Assembly: GCA_013368315.1 (NCBI GenBank)
Contig: JAACJM010000030.1
Span: forward strand, 581,950 to 645,949
Direction of reading: 5' to 3'
DNA length: 64,000 bases
Origin: Tetrapyrgos nigripes
Lineage: Eukaryota; Basidiomycota; Agaricomycetes; Agaricales; Campanellaceae
In this document: one piece after another, positions 1-11,307 of the stretch
How the letters are laid out: the number at the start of each line of letters is the position of its first letter
Position numbering within the stretch: the stretch's first letter is position 1
Notes under the pieces: generated by a model
What the model was told of the DNA's origin: nothing
Databases searched by the model: none
What the model saw: the letters and a program-made list of their open reading frames with translations, nothing else
Made by a program: the position numbers and the translations under genes

Positions 1-495
1 GAGAACTTACGCAGCGTCCCCCTCCTGTGCAATATAGAAAGGATCCAGATGAGCTGGAATGAATAGCCTTGAATCGTCCGATTTGTCGAATTCTGTCACC
101 ATCTTCGCAAACGCCTTCCGCTGTTTCTCTAAGAAGGTCTCTCGCATTGAGATCGGGTCGGCCATATACTGGACGTTGGCTTGACTACTTTGATGAGTTT
201 TACGTCTTTTGAGGCTTTCCCTAGAGTTTGGAATACTTAGGCTTTCGCTTAGGATTTCTTCAGCTTTGCGAGCCAAGCCAAGCCACCTCTGCAGTTTGTC
301 TGAGGTGATACGATCGATCTTTTCTGTCGTTGGGAAGGCTTTAATGAGATTTTCGAGCCTTTCGGATTCGATGACAATCTTTTCGAATTTTTCAAAATCC
401 TCGGGGTTTGGGAAGATTCTCCGTAGATTTGGTTCGTCGAAGTGGGAACGTGAGGTTGTGTGAGTGCGATTGCGAGAACGGAGTGTGGGTGGCAT
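1..495 (-). CDS. Partial gene, first exon of an unknown charged protein
   Basis: The ATG is at 495-493 and the reading frame runs to the window edge. The apparent stop near position 7 lies inside a perfect 5' splice donor (GTAAGT on the minus strand, positions 10-5), so I read the exon as 495-11 with the gene continuing outside the window. The 161 visible residues are rich in charged residues and predicted helix. The N-terminus is basic (MPPTLRSRNRTH), and a KRRK cluster near residue 95 could be a nuclear localisation signal. There is no signal peptide and no domain I recognise. The gene is divergent from the kinase-like gene at 1,297. The function is unknown. Confidence 0.6.
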
Positions 496-1296
496 TGGGG
501 TAGGTTAAGTGTCATTACCTGAGAGCTTTCATATAAGTAGTACACCAGGAAGAATAAAGATACTCTCTCTGTGCACAGGAATACAAGGTTTCAATGCGGC
601 ACAGTTACTTTTGTCCAAGCAGTGGACCCACAATCCACCATATTCATAGAAATGCAATAAAGCTCATGACCTAAATAGCGTTTCCCGTTCGAAAGCTGTT
701 GAGTTGGCGGCTGGACTCCGTTTTAGGAATGTAAGGAATCAAGGCCCGGTAGTCCGTACTTGCTTCTTGTTCTTGTGCTTTTCCAGTCCTTTCCGTTACC
801 GTAGAATCTGAACGCTTACGAGTTTGAATTCGGAGGATTTTGCGCAGTCATTTGTATCGCTGCGTATATGCATCCACTTGTGCAACGCCACATGGTGCTC
901 AAAAGTTTCGTTTCCCTTATTGTCTTATCGGATCCATTGTGTTAGGTCAATTATGTGTCCATCACTGTACATTTGATGCCTGAATTACCACTCAGCCTCA
1001 TGCAGAACCTGCGCTGAAACCTCTGCCCAGCAGAAATTCTTGCGGAAGAAATTCTTGATGAGAAGCTCACTCTCTGGCCAACAACTTCCGACCAACTTCC
1101 GACGCTGTCTGAATCTAAGGACAACTTGCGTCGCTGGCGGTTGATGATGGCAACTTGAAGCTGCGCCTACCGCCTTGTACGAAAGGATTCAAATGACAAA
1201 AGGATTTACAAACGGAGACGCCGAGAGCGCCCTGGCCGTGGAATATGCTCGGCACTGCAGTCAGGTGACCCCAGTTACTGTTGTCTCTACACCGCG
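496..1296. other. Divergent intergenic region
   Basis: About 800 bp separate two divergent genes and should hold both promoters. I see no RNA gene, repeat or conserved open frame in it. The small frames crossing 1,115-1,380 are on shadow strands and have no recognisable product. Confidence 0.4.
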
Positions 1297-2661
1297 ATGG
1301 ATCCTTTCTTTTCCTCACCATTCCTCACCGTTTCTCGTGATCCCTCGACCTTATCTGACTCGATGCCACGCAAAATGAAGATATTGGACAGCTGGAGTGA
1401 TTCCACTGTCGAACAGGACTTTCCCTACCAAGATGAGGTGCACATTGACGAATTCATCGTGTTCGGTTATGGTCTTTGGTCCCAAGTTGGGAAGGGAAAG
1501 ATCCATCACGAGGATACAGGAGAAACGGTTGAAGTAGTCATCAAAGTATTTCAACAAAGCAAATTTCCAACATACAATTCCGGAGCTGAAGTGGCATGGA
1601 AAGAGGCTCGCGCGTACAAAGCAATGAGTCGTTTGCAAGGTGAGCGGTGGCGGTCCCGTCATTTTGCTATGTGGATGCTGACTGATTTGGATAATGCTTC
1701 GTGCTTCCATTCTTCAACGGTGATCTCTCTCATTGCTGCAAATAGGTCTACATGCCCGCGGGTTGGAAAGACGAGCCATGCATTGCGCATATCATGCAAT
1801 ACGTAGAAATGTCCACTCTAGCTTCATTAAAACAGCCCTTGAGCGAGGAATCTGTGTCGTCGTTGGTTCGTTCCCTTCTTCAAAGGCTTCCGCTCATTTT
1901 CCTGTTGATCTTATATCGTTGCGACAGCTTGACAAGCTCGTTCCAACTCTCCATGAAGTCCACCAATGTGGCATTGCTCATAACGATCTTCATGTTGACA
2001 ACGTTTTGATAGAAACCACGTCCACCGAAGCGGGAGCACTACTTTTCCCAAAGATCTTCTTCATCGACTTCGCGATGTCTGCAGTGGCAGACGATGAAAC
2101 CATTGCGAAGGACGGAAGGATGTCAGTAAAACATCTTCATTCTCCCAGCTTCAGAAACCCTCACTAACTTCTCTCGTCAGGATCATAGGAGTTGTAGGGG
2201 AGCTTGGCGTCAAGCATCGACATCAAGTAGTCCTTCGCTGGAGAGATCGGCACCAAGACGAGCCATATGCGCGCGAGACATTCATCAATGTTCATCTTGA
2301 GTACAGGAAGACGAGGGAAAGAAAACTTCCCCTTGGACATTATGACTTCGTTGAGGAGTTTCGTGCCATGTGTGAAGGAAAACATCTGCCTTCTGTCAAA
2401 ACGAAGACTCCTTCAAGCAATGTTGGCCGGAACACACGTAGTGAGACCACGGTGTCAGAGAGCAAAACAAGACGGTCCCAGGTAAAGGACGCCTCCACCA
2501 CTGTTGCACGAGGAAAACGTAAGGCTTCTACCGCAGAAGCACCTCAGCCGAGCGAGGCAGGCAGCAAAAGACGTCGGGCTGCGGAAAGGGAAGTAACAGA
2601 GATGAGAATGACAAGATCCCAGACGAAAGCCGCCCTCAAAAGAGGAAGAAAGAAGAGATAA
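1297..2661 (+). CDS. Protein-kinase-like protein, possibly frameshifted
   Basis: Proposed exons are 1297-1670, 1746-1865, 1928-2121 and 2181-2661. The first exon has an N-lobe-like stretch with a VVIKVF lysine and a later Glu (AEVAWKEARAY). Exon 3 carries the catalytic loop HNDLHVDN (Asp and Asn present), followed by IDFA in the place of DFG. The last exon ends in a basic, probably nuclear tail with KRRR and RGRKKR. The loop resembles small divergent fungal protein kinases. The frame fits across introns 1866-1927 and 2122-2180. Between about 1,640 and 1,655, however, the N-lobe frame and the VPSFCY frame that leads into exon 2 differ by one base. Either a short deletion has broken the gene or the assembly has an error. 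ATG 1297 is the first in frame; MPRKM at 1363 is an alternative start. The substrate is unknown. Confidence 0.6.
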
Positions 2662-3366
2662 GAGGCTGGTAAGGCTGAAATGTGAAGGGGAAGGCTGGTA
2701 TCTCACTTGAATTATCGATACCCTTTGGAAACTCAGGTAGTCCGCAATCATTCACTGGACATTGACCGGTACCGTAAGTCGACAGCATCTCTAGTTGGAC
2801 GTTCTAGTATGTATAGTATATGAGAAATTGCTACAAGTTAATTCCAGGATACAAAGATATCGAGTCCCAAGGTCGAGCGCCAATCCAGCCTCTTCAGGTG
2901 GTCGGTCCTGCCCCAAATATCTCCTGGTGCTTCTTATAGTACCAAAGAGTGCCCTTGCAAATCAAGGCTTGGAAACGGTACCCCGTTATCGTCGGCGGCG
3001 ACGTTAAACAGGACGAGCTCGGCACTGTCACACGCGTGTTGGCTGGCGGCCTAGGTATCCGCCAGGAACTATAATGGGATGTGCGAGTTTTATTTATGTT
3101 AGGATGGAGGCTGGAATATGTACTCGTCATGCTAGCGATTGTGCTCGGTGTCAAGCTTGTAAATACCTACTAGGAAATATAGAAGAAATGTAGAGTGGGA
3201 TGATAAAATGCACATTGTGATTCAAGATATCGTGATGACGGTGTAGATGAGATAGAAATGAAATATCAACTAGATATGTAACCAAGCGTCGATTCTGAGT
3301 CAAGCCAGGACATGCCAACGGTGCGTAGCTTCAGAGACTGAGAAAAGCACCCACCCTGCGTCAATT
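2662..3366. other. Spacer between convergent genes
   Basis: This lies between the 3' ends of the kinase-like and SWIM/RING genes. A minus-strand open frame at 2894-3154 has no recognisable domain and I do not call it. I see no repeat in this stretch. Confidence 0.35.
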
Positions 3367-5349
3367 TCAAAGATAATCGCGATACCCATAATACCTTCGT
3401 CCGCGGGTTGAGCCATGATAATCTATCATCACATGTATCGAGCAGTCAGTAAGCAGTAACTCATGAAGCCTAAACTCGAAAGAAAAACTTACAAGTACTC
3501 GTATCCCTAATCGGACTCGCTCCCGAACCGGGTATATTCGCCACGTTGAAGTATCCTTCGTCTTCTACCGAGCTGGCGTATCTCCCTCCGCCACTCATTC
3601 TCATTCCCATGGAGTCAGAACCTCCAGAGGAAGTGGAGGTGACCCATGAAGCCCGACACCAGACGCAGGTGAGCTGTTTGCCTTGACGAGTAGTGGTGGT
3701 TTTCCCTGGAATGAGGAAGAGAGGGAAAAGTACAGGGTTAATGTTAACGTCAGATGACAAGGAAAACAAAACCCACAAGTCCCCCAACACTCCTTATGCA
3801 CCGCGTTCCCACAAGAGACACACCAATACAAGATCTTTTTTAGTTTTTTATACGCTGATTCCAGCTCCTTCTCCTTCCCAGATTCCTCATTATTGCCCAA
3901 ATCGTTGCCAACACCTCTTTCATTCATCTTATCATAACATATCGGACAGTCGTCATCTTTGTCGGGTATGCGGCGGTGATCTTTGGTTTTTGAGCCGGAA
4001 GACGATGGTCTATAGAAGAAAGAGAGTGAAGATGAGTTTGAGAAAGGGACAGAGAAGCAAAGACATAATCAGGGACGGAGGGCACCCACCCGGAATCGTT
4101 ACTCTCCCCAGGCGCCGGTCCACGTCCAGTCTTCTCTCGCCATGCTCCAACAACTCGGTCATTAGCGTGGATGCTGCGTAATTGTTGACGAAGTTGAGGT
4201 GGTGGTGGTGCTTGATCGAAGATTTCTTTCAGTTCGGAGGAAAGGAGGGCTCTGTTTGAAAGATGTGAAATGAAATGAAGGGTAGAAATGGAAGAGAGGA
4301 AAAGAGAGGAAGGGAAGGAAAGCTAGATTAGTAAAATGTCAAAGCAGAAGATTGAGACCTACTTTTGATACCAGTAACCGGATGCCCGAGAAACTTGAAG
4401 GACCTTGAGGAATATAAAAAGCTAGAAATGATGGACGTCGTCACTAAGCAGAGCATATAGGAAGGGAGAACGTGAAACGGACAATGTGCTTGCAATGGTT
4501 TCCCTTTTGGTGGTCGGGGCCTGGTTGAGAAGATTAGTTAGGACGATAATATGAATATGGGAAATGAGCCTGAAGAGCTTACAAGTGCATCTAGGAATCT
4601 CATCGATGGTTACTGTGTATACCTAGAGCGAATTCTGTAAGCATGCTAATCTAGGTATGACAGACCACAGTAGCAATGCACATTTCCTACAGAACCTTGA
4701 ATGGTAAATTCTTCCCTGTACCGTCCTTCTTCACGATGTCGGTCCATCAGTAAGATTCTGAGTATGCAAGACAAACGAAGGAAGGAAGAAATTATTAATA
4801 TAACAAGACTTCGTGCACAGAGCAAAGAACACACCTCTGAGACTGACTGATATACCGGTCCAATCGATCTTGGATATTTTGCGGACAATGTGCTTTATAC
4901 CGAGCCTTTCTCTTCTCCGGCGGTCCCGCTCCATCCTTTCCTTTCCTTGGACTTTTCTTCGTCTTGAAAGATGTTGGAGCAGCGAATGACTGAGATCCAG
5001 ATGCCACCGGTTGTGAGCTCGCCTGGCTAGCATAAGACACCTCGGGTCGCGACATCGCTAAAGCAAGGTTATAAAAAGACCCAGACTGAGTGGCAGGATA
5101 CGGGGACCCCATGTATCCATTCAACGGATCAGCAAGCCACGCATCTGGGTTCTGGTTCCTTTGAGTGGCACTATTAGTAGCAGAGACCGCGTCTGCGACA
5201 CGACTTGTCGATAGGATTGCATTCACGGGAGATGTTCCAGATGCGGTTTTGCGTTTCTTGTGGCTAGACGTTTCTGTAGACGTAGAAGAGGTAGAATTAG
5301 GATTCCAGTCTTGAAAAGACCCATCCGCTTTGCGTTTCTGGAGGACCAT
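3367..5349 (-). CDS. SWIM-type plus RING-like zinc-finger protein
   Basis: Nine exons: 5349-4835, 4757-4682, 4622-4583, 4520-4483, 4421-4363, 4251-4090, 4009-3777, 3705-3493 and 3422-3367. They sum to 1,392 nt (463 residues) with every junction in frame. The N-terminal ~150 residues are Ser/Thr-rich and basic. A conserved block follows (CPQNIQDRLDRY, then REEFTIQGSVGNVYTVTIDE). The SWIM motif CxCx8CxH is C209, C211, C220 and H222. The RING-like finger starts with CPIC at 318-321, continues with WCVSCGNAVHKECW and closes with CVWC at 387-390. The C-terminus is low-complexity, rich in Gly, Arg and Tyr. Proteins with SWIM plus RING fingers are probable ubiquitin ligases; that activity is inferred here, not shown. 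The start is ATG in the context ACCATGG. Confidence 0.85.
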
Positions 5350-5520
5350 GGTGGTCTGAGAGAAAGAGACCTCAGCTGCAGGGTAGCAATAAATCATCCG
5401 AAAAATATTCACACGATGTCCGACTTACTGCCCCTAATTAGTGGGATCTAGCCATAGTATTAAGCAAAAGGTATATACAGATACATGTCATGATACAACC
5501 CAAAGGAAACAAATAATCGT

Positions 5521-8500
5521 CTACCAATGACTCGGCTTGGGAGCTGCACGGCTCTCACCACCGGGAGTCCCAGGACGACTACCCCCATACACAGACAATT
5601 TACGACTAAAAGTCGCAGAATGAAGATCACTCCTCGACGGAGTCCTAAAACTCCGCTCTGTCCTAACATCGGAAGCAGCGACAGACGTCTGCCTCGAGTG
5701 AGGCACTCCACGTCCATTCGGAACCGGCCGCGAAGTCCCACTGCTACTGCTAGAGCTAGGACTAGAAATCTCCTCATCGCTCTCAGCAACACTGGATGGA
5801 CCTTGACTGCCATTGCCATAGACCGCCATCGCATGGTCCAAAGAGAGTAAATTTGTCGATTTGGACAACCGCCTGATATCCTTCATCCTTTTGTTCATAA
5901 ACTGAGACATCCGACTAGCTGCTCTGCTAACCATCTGTTCTTCAAATGTCGTTGAATCAGAGGGACCACGAGCACGGGCTGTATGGGCGTCGGCGAGTCG
6001 TAGAGGTCTGACAGCTACTGGGAGAGGAGGGACGGGTGGAAGAGGTTCGTTTCGACGGTAATGGTCTGAATGGCCAGATTTGTTATGTCTATGTCCTCCT
6101 CCTCGCCCAGACTTTGAAGACTTGGTATTGGAAACGCTGGAGATAGCTTGAGAGAGCACATGATCGAAAGAGACGCTCTGTCGTTTACTCCTCTTGCTCT
6201 CGTAAGAGGGCTGGGGCGAGGACGAATGTTCCAGGTTGAGTGAAGCCATCTGGCGCGTCAAAAGGAAAAACGAGCCATCCTTGACACGTCTCTGCAAGAA
6301 ACGCCAGCGAGCACGGGCAGGATTGGCTTCACGTTCGGGATGGTAAAGCGATTGTGCAGCTAGGTCAACGTAGAAACTGTCCACTCTTTCTGCGATCCTT
6401 TCTAGGTAGGACATCAGAACTGTCGCAACCTTGTGTAAAGCCTAGAACGAAATTAGCTCCAACTCAACATGATAAAAGCCCAAAAGACAGACCTGCTTTT
6501 CTTTTGATGGATAACTCTTAACCACCTCTGCAACCCTCATAAACGCATCATAACCCTCCCCAATCTCATCCCTAATCTGTTCTAAAAGCCTGACATCCAG
6601 CTCACACACACTCCTCGTATATGCAATGATACCCTGCTCAAACGCAGGCGCAGCCGTAGCCTGGTTAGATACAAATTCACCGAGCTCTGCGATTTCCTTC
6701 CTTGCAGCGATGGCAGCGGGACTAGAGGTTGCATTGGTGATTCGGCCCATGACGTCTGGGAGGAGGGAGTCGTCGTCAGAGTTGGCGATGGAGAAGGAGA
6801 GTTTGAGGTAAAGCTCTTGGAGTTTGGTGCCAAATAAGATTGGGAACCCGGTTGAGGTTAAGAACCTATACACAAGTCACTGTTTCAGCACCTCGGCTCA
6901 AAGCACCGGGAACACAACCCAAAAAAAAAAAAAAAACTCACCGACTCTGAAGCTGATACAACTTCCTAATCGCATGCGTCGATAACAACCCATCTTGGAA
7001 CCAAAGCTTTGAGTCCTTTTTCAACGCATCAACCTCAAACGACAACGTCGTCAAACTCTCTACGCAAGTCCTCATATAATCCACCCAACTATCATATATG
7101 TCTCCCAGTTCAGCAGTTTGAAGCACTGGCTTTGGGGTGAGGTACCCGATGAAGTATTTTCCTAGGAGACTCGTCACCTCGGGATTGTAGGTATGAGCGA
7201 CCTCGTCAAAGGTGACGCTTGCATCGATACCTGCTGAGCCTGCGACGATAAGTGTACCACCTGGGTGGATGGGTAGGAAATCGGTGACGTCGTAAACGGA
7301 CCCGTGGACCTAGAGCACCGCGTCAACTAAAGTCCCAGACAAAAAACCCATGTAACACTCACCCCAATGCACATCTTCGACCCCTCCCTATGCCCCGTAT
7401 GTTTTGACAACTCTGACAACGAAATATACGGCTCATCCTCCTTCATCACCCTCGGTGTCATAAACACATCCAACATAATCCTTCTCTCCGCAAACGCCTG
7501 AGCCAACAACTCATCCGCTCCCTCCTTCGTTACAGCTCTATACTTGTACAACGCTTGTCTAAACCCACTCATTACAGTCTCATAAAGAGCCACGCTTCCA
7601 CAAATATACAGATGACCGCCTAGACCTCCGAGCTTGGTCGAAATGATCACGTCACAGACAGCTGGACCTTGTTCCAGGATGAGCGTATCGATATAACGAG
7701 GGTCCATAGTCTTCTCTACGAGATCCCTAGACGCAGGGTCATACACCAACCCATTTTGATCACGAGAAAAGGCAACATGAAGCTCGAGCTTGCCGCTGTT
7801 GACGAATTCGCGCAGTTCGTGTTTGTATACGAATTTTTGACGAGATTGGACACCAAGGAAGAGGAGGTTGCGGCCGATGGTACCGCTGCCGATACGGGCT
7901 TGCCAGAATCCTCTGAAGGGAGCGATACCTGAGCCACCTGTATGAACCGTCAGTCTCACGGAGATAATGTGATTTTCGAGGCCAATAGACACGCACCAGC
8001 AAACATAGCCACAGGAGCAGCTGTTGATACGGGGAGTTGGAAATTTAAGGGCCGGTTCACGCCAACAAGGATCTTGAATGATACCGTCAGCAGGACATCA
8101 CACAACGAAAAACATGCAGTACATACTTTCTCCTCAGTCACATCACCCGCAGTCAAATGATGATTAGGGTCATGATCCAACGTAGGATCAGGATTCAAAA
8201 ACCCAGAACAAACACCCGGACGAGTGTGCTTCAATCCATCCGTGACGAGAAGAGGCGAAACGACGTGGGTCGACCTCGCTACAGTCAAGTCGAGTGTCTC
8301 TGGCAGTAAATCAAAGTGGAAAGACGAGATAGAGTAGGTCCGAGGGACTTCCGGAGCGATTAAGGTGGGAAGCCAAGAGAGGTCGTTGAGTGAGAAAGCT
8401 TGATCCCAGACGTCTTCGGGAACTTCGTTGAGTGCTGCGATGAGAAGGTCGCCTAGGGAACCGTTGACGGGCCAAGCGTCTGATCCTAGGACGCGGAGAG

Positions 8501-11307
8501 TGATAGAGGAGATTTTTACCATTGAGTGGACCTGTAGGAGAAAGTCAGTCAGAAAGAAAGCAGGGTGTTTGGAATGAGGAAGAATGGCTACTCACCGTCA
8601 TAACCATCTCTTTAGTGAGAGGAGCCAGCCGTCCTTTACGAAGAATATCTCTAACAGTAACTCGAGGTGCAACACTGGCATCAGTCTTTGATACCTCAGC
8701 TTCATGGTTTGCATATTTCAACCACTTGGTTGCGCCAGGGCTGTCGCCGGTCAGAGGAATGTTCACGTTTAAAAGATCCACAAGACCGAGAGCGCCGACG
8801 ATTTTCTATGAGACACAGGATGAGTATCGCATCCCATCGGCATACATAACCAGGAACGAAAGCAAAAACCCACCTCAACATCACTCCAAGCATTCAACGG
8901 CATAATCGCCAACCTATCCCCAGGTATAAACGTCAACCCCAAATTCTTCACATCAATCGTGACTTTGCCCGTCGTCCTATGTAAATCGTCGTCTATCTTC
9001 GTCCTATTAATGATCTTGGCCCAAAATCGACATTCCTCATAAGTCCCTCTCATCTCGTGAGGCTGGACATCTAGAGAAGTGGCTGATGCTCGGTAGGGTT
9101 CGAGACGTTCTTTCATAGAGGCGGCGAGGGTTTTGTGGACTGGGAAGAGGAGGAGGAAGGAAGGTGAGACTCGGAATGTAATATGATAACAGGCGGTTTA
9201 CTTTACCTTCTTGCCATGGTCGGCCAATTGAGTCAGATGCGCCTGCTCCACCACTTTTCAGAAAGAACATCATGGTATTGAGCTCTGGAAAAGGGAAAAA
9301 CAGTAACCGACGGCTTACTTCGTCTCAACACGACCAGTCTTGGCTACAATCTCCAAAAATCCATACACCTTGTCTGTGTCAAGGCTTAGTCAATGCACAC
9401 GAGGGAGGTATCTTAAACAAAACTCCACTCACATCGATGTGTTCCCCTACAATCAGAAAAAAAAGACAATAAGCTAACGTCCCTAATTAAACAAAAAAAA
9501 AAAAAGACAGAAAAACTCACATAAAGCCCTTCTCCCCAGCATAACTCTCCACAATCGCATCCAACACCCCTACCAACCTCGGGTCTCCACTAGCCTTAAT
9601 ATACGGAACCACAGGATAATGATTCTCAACCGCTGCTAAAAACGCTCTAATATTCAAAGGCATCCATGCACGTAAATGAATCGACTCGATTCCGAGGAAT
9701 GAAGAGTAGTTTGTTCGTCGGAGGAATGTATCCATGACTTGGAAGATGGGTAGGAAGAGTCCAGAGAGAGCGGGAAGACGTTTGGAGAGGGGTGCAGAGA
9801 ATTTGGCGTAGCCTTGGCCCCAGGAGGCGGGAGGGGCGAAATTTTCTGTGGATGGGTGGGTAGGTCAGTAGGGTTTATGGCAAGTAGATCTTAAGAATGC
9901 AAAAATGAGACTGACCACCGGCGTGAGGATTCACGGAAATTTTGTGGAAAACGTAAAGTAGTTGGTCAACCTGGAAAAAGAGAATTGGTTTGTGAAAACG
10001 AGACTGGATTCCAATTTCAATTTACATACCACTTCCTTCAACCTAACAAGCTCAACTAACAGCCCGTCATTGTTCTTTTCCATTACTCGCTCTTGGCATC
10101 GCGCGATGATATCTGGTCCTGGAGAGAATAAGCCATGTACTTCAGCCTGTAACAGGGTAAAGGTCAGTAAAGGTACGCATATAGGCAGTAAAGGCGCGCA
10201 GAATGACTCACCATGCACAACAAGAAATTCCTCTCTCCGTAGTCATTGAAAATGGGCCATCTCAGATCCATATTTTCATTTCTTTCTAGGTAGGGATAGA
10301 CTGAAGTTGGGTCACGAATCTGCATACAAAATGCATGAGTTGAGAAAGGATATGAGAGACAGCCAGACACACCTTGTAGTTGTGGAGAGAAACATCAGAC
10401 TGGGAAAGGTACGGGAGAGGCCTTCCCAATCGTGTACAGATTTGCCTAAAAGGAATGACGATATTACGGGGAATCCCAACAGTTTCGGGTTCTTCGTCGG
10501 GTTCACCGTGTATGTTGGTAAATTGTTCTTTACGAGCACTTTTAACAATGCCTTCGTGACCGTCGTTGCGGTCTTCATATCTGGTGACGTATGAAACAAA
10601 GGCGGAAAAGAGAAGCAAAAGACGTACCGCCAGATAGACGCGAGGATACCGAGACAGACGACAGCAGCCCACAACGCTTTGTCGGGAATGGTAGCTGCGG
10701 ATCCATCGATGAGAGGAAGCTCAAGAATAGCTTCACGTACTCGGCCACGGCCAATGAGACCGGGCATGCCTAAATGAAAAGTGAAATCAGTGACGACAAG
10801 TACACAGAGGAAGGAAGACACTCACGAGAACATATGTCACTCCAAACACGACCAGGTGAATGAGCCAAGGCAGCAGCCGGCTTGTTAAGATCAGGAGGAC
10901 AAAGTCCCTTTGAAAAGAAGCATAAATTAGGGAAAGTAAAGCATTTTGATGACACGCACATGTTTAGTCGAAAGAAAACCATCTCTCCATCCTGTCTCTT
11001 CACCAATCTGATCAGCGCGTTCGAGAACTCTTCTTGCGGGTGCTCCGAGTGCAATAGCGAGAACATCGAGTTCGGGTGGGTTGAGAGAGTCGGCGTTGGC
11101 CATGTTCTTGGTCTTTTCTTTCGGAGGAGCTGTAGGAAGGAGTACTTCACAGATTGTTTTGCGTTCTCTATCCAAAAGAGTTTGCAAAGCTCCGGGACCT
11201 TTGGGTGCTCCATAGAGTGTTTCGGAGGAGGACTGCGCCATATCGAGGAAAGCGCAGCCTCTAGGGCCATTAAGGCCAGCGGCCATACCAGTTGCAGGGC
11301 AAGTCAT
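5521..11307 (-). CDS. IDO-like haem dioxygenase fused to FAD/NADPH reductase and cytochrome b5
   Basis: Nineteen exons: 11307-10960, 10907-10826, 10769-10628, 10580-10373, 10319-10212, 10146-10030, 9970-9916, 9845-9521, 9446-9433, 9373-9319, 9253-9207, 9139-8874, 8805-8596, 8531-8127, 8072-7997, 7937-7363, 7309-6942, 6865-6493 and 6441-5521. They total 4,695 nt in frame (1,564 residues). Residues 1-~490 resemble indoleamine 2,3-dioxygenase: GRPLPYLSQSDVSLHNYK, ENMDLRWPIFNDYGERNF, and candidate proximal His 465. Residues ~500-1000 are a P450-reductase-type FAD/NADPH module with RTYS (723-726), GGSGIAPFRGFW (820 on) and LYICG. No flavodoxin (FMN) domain is visible. Cytochrome b5 follows at ~985-1060, with axial His 1026 (HPGG) and His 1050, 24 apart as usual. 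Residues 1060-1564 are helical, then Ser-rich, and unrecognised. Inferred role: an NADPH-driven, self-reducing haem oxygenase. The substrate is unknown. Confidence 0.85.

Noticed and set aside
2894..3154. Minus-strand 86-codon frame between the kinase-like and SWIM/RING genes
   Set aside because: No domain, no clear splice sites and no conserved pattern; probably chance.
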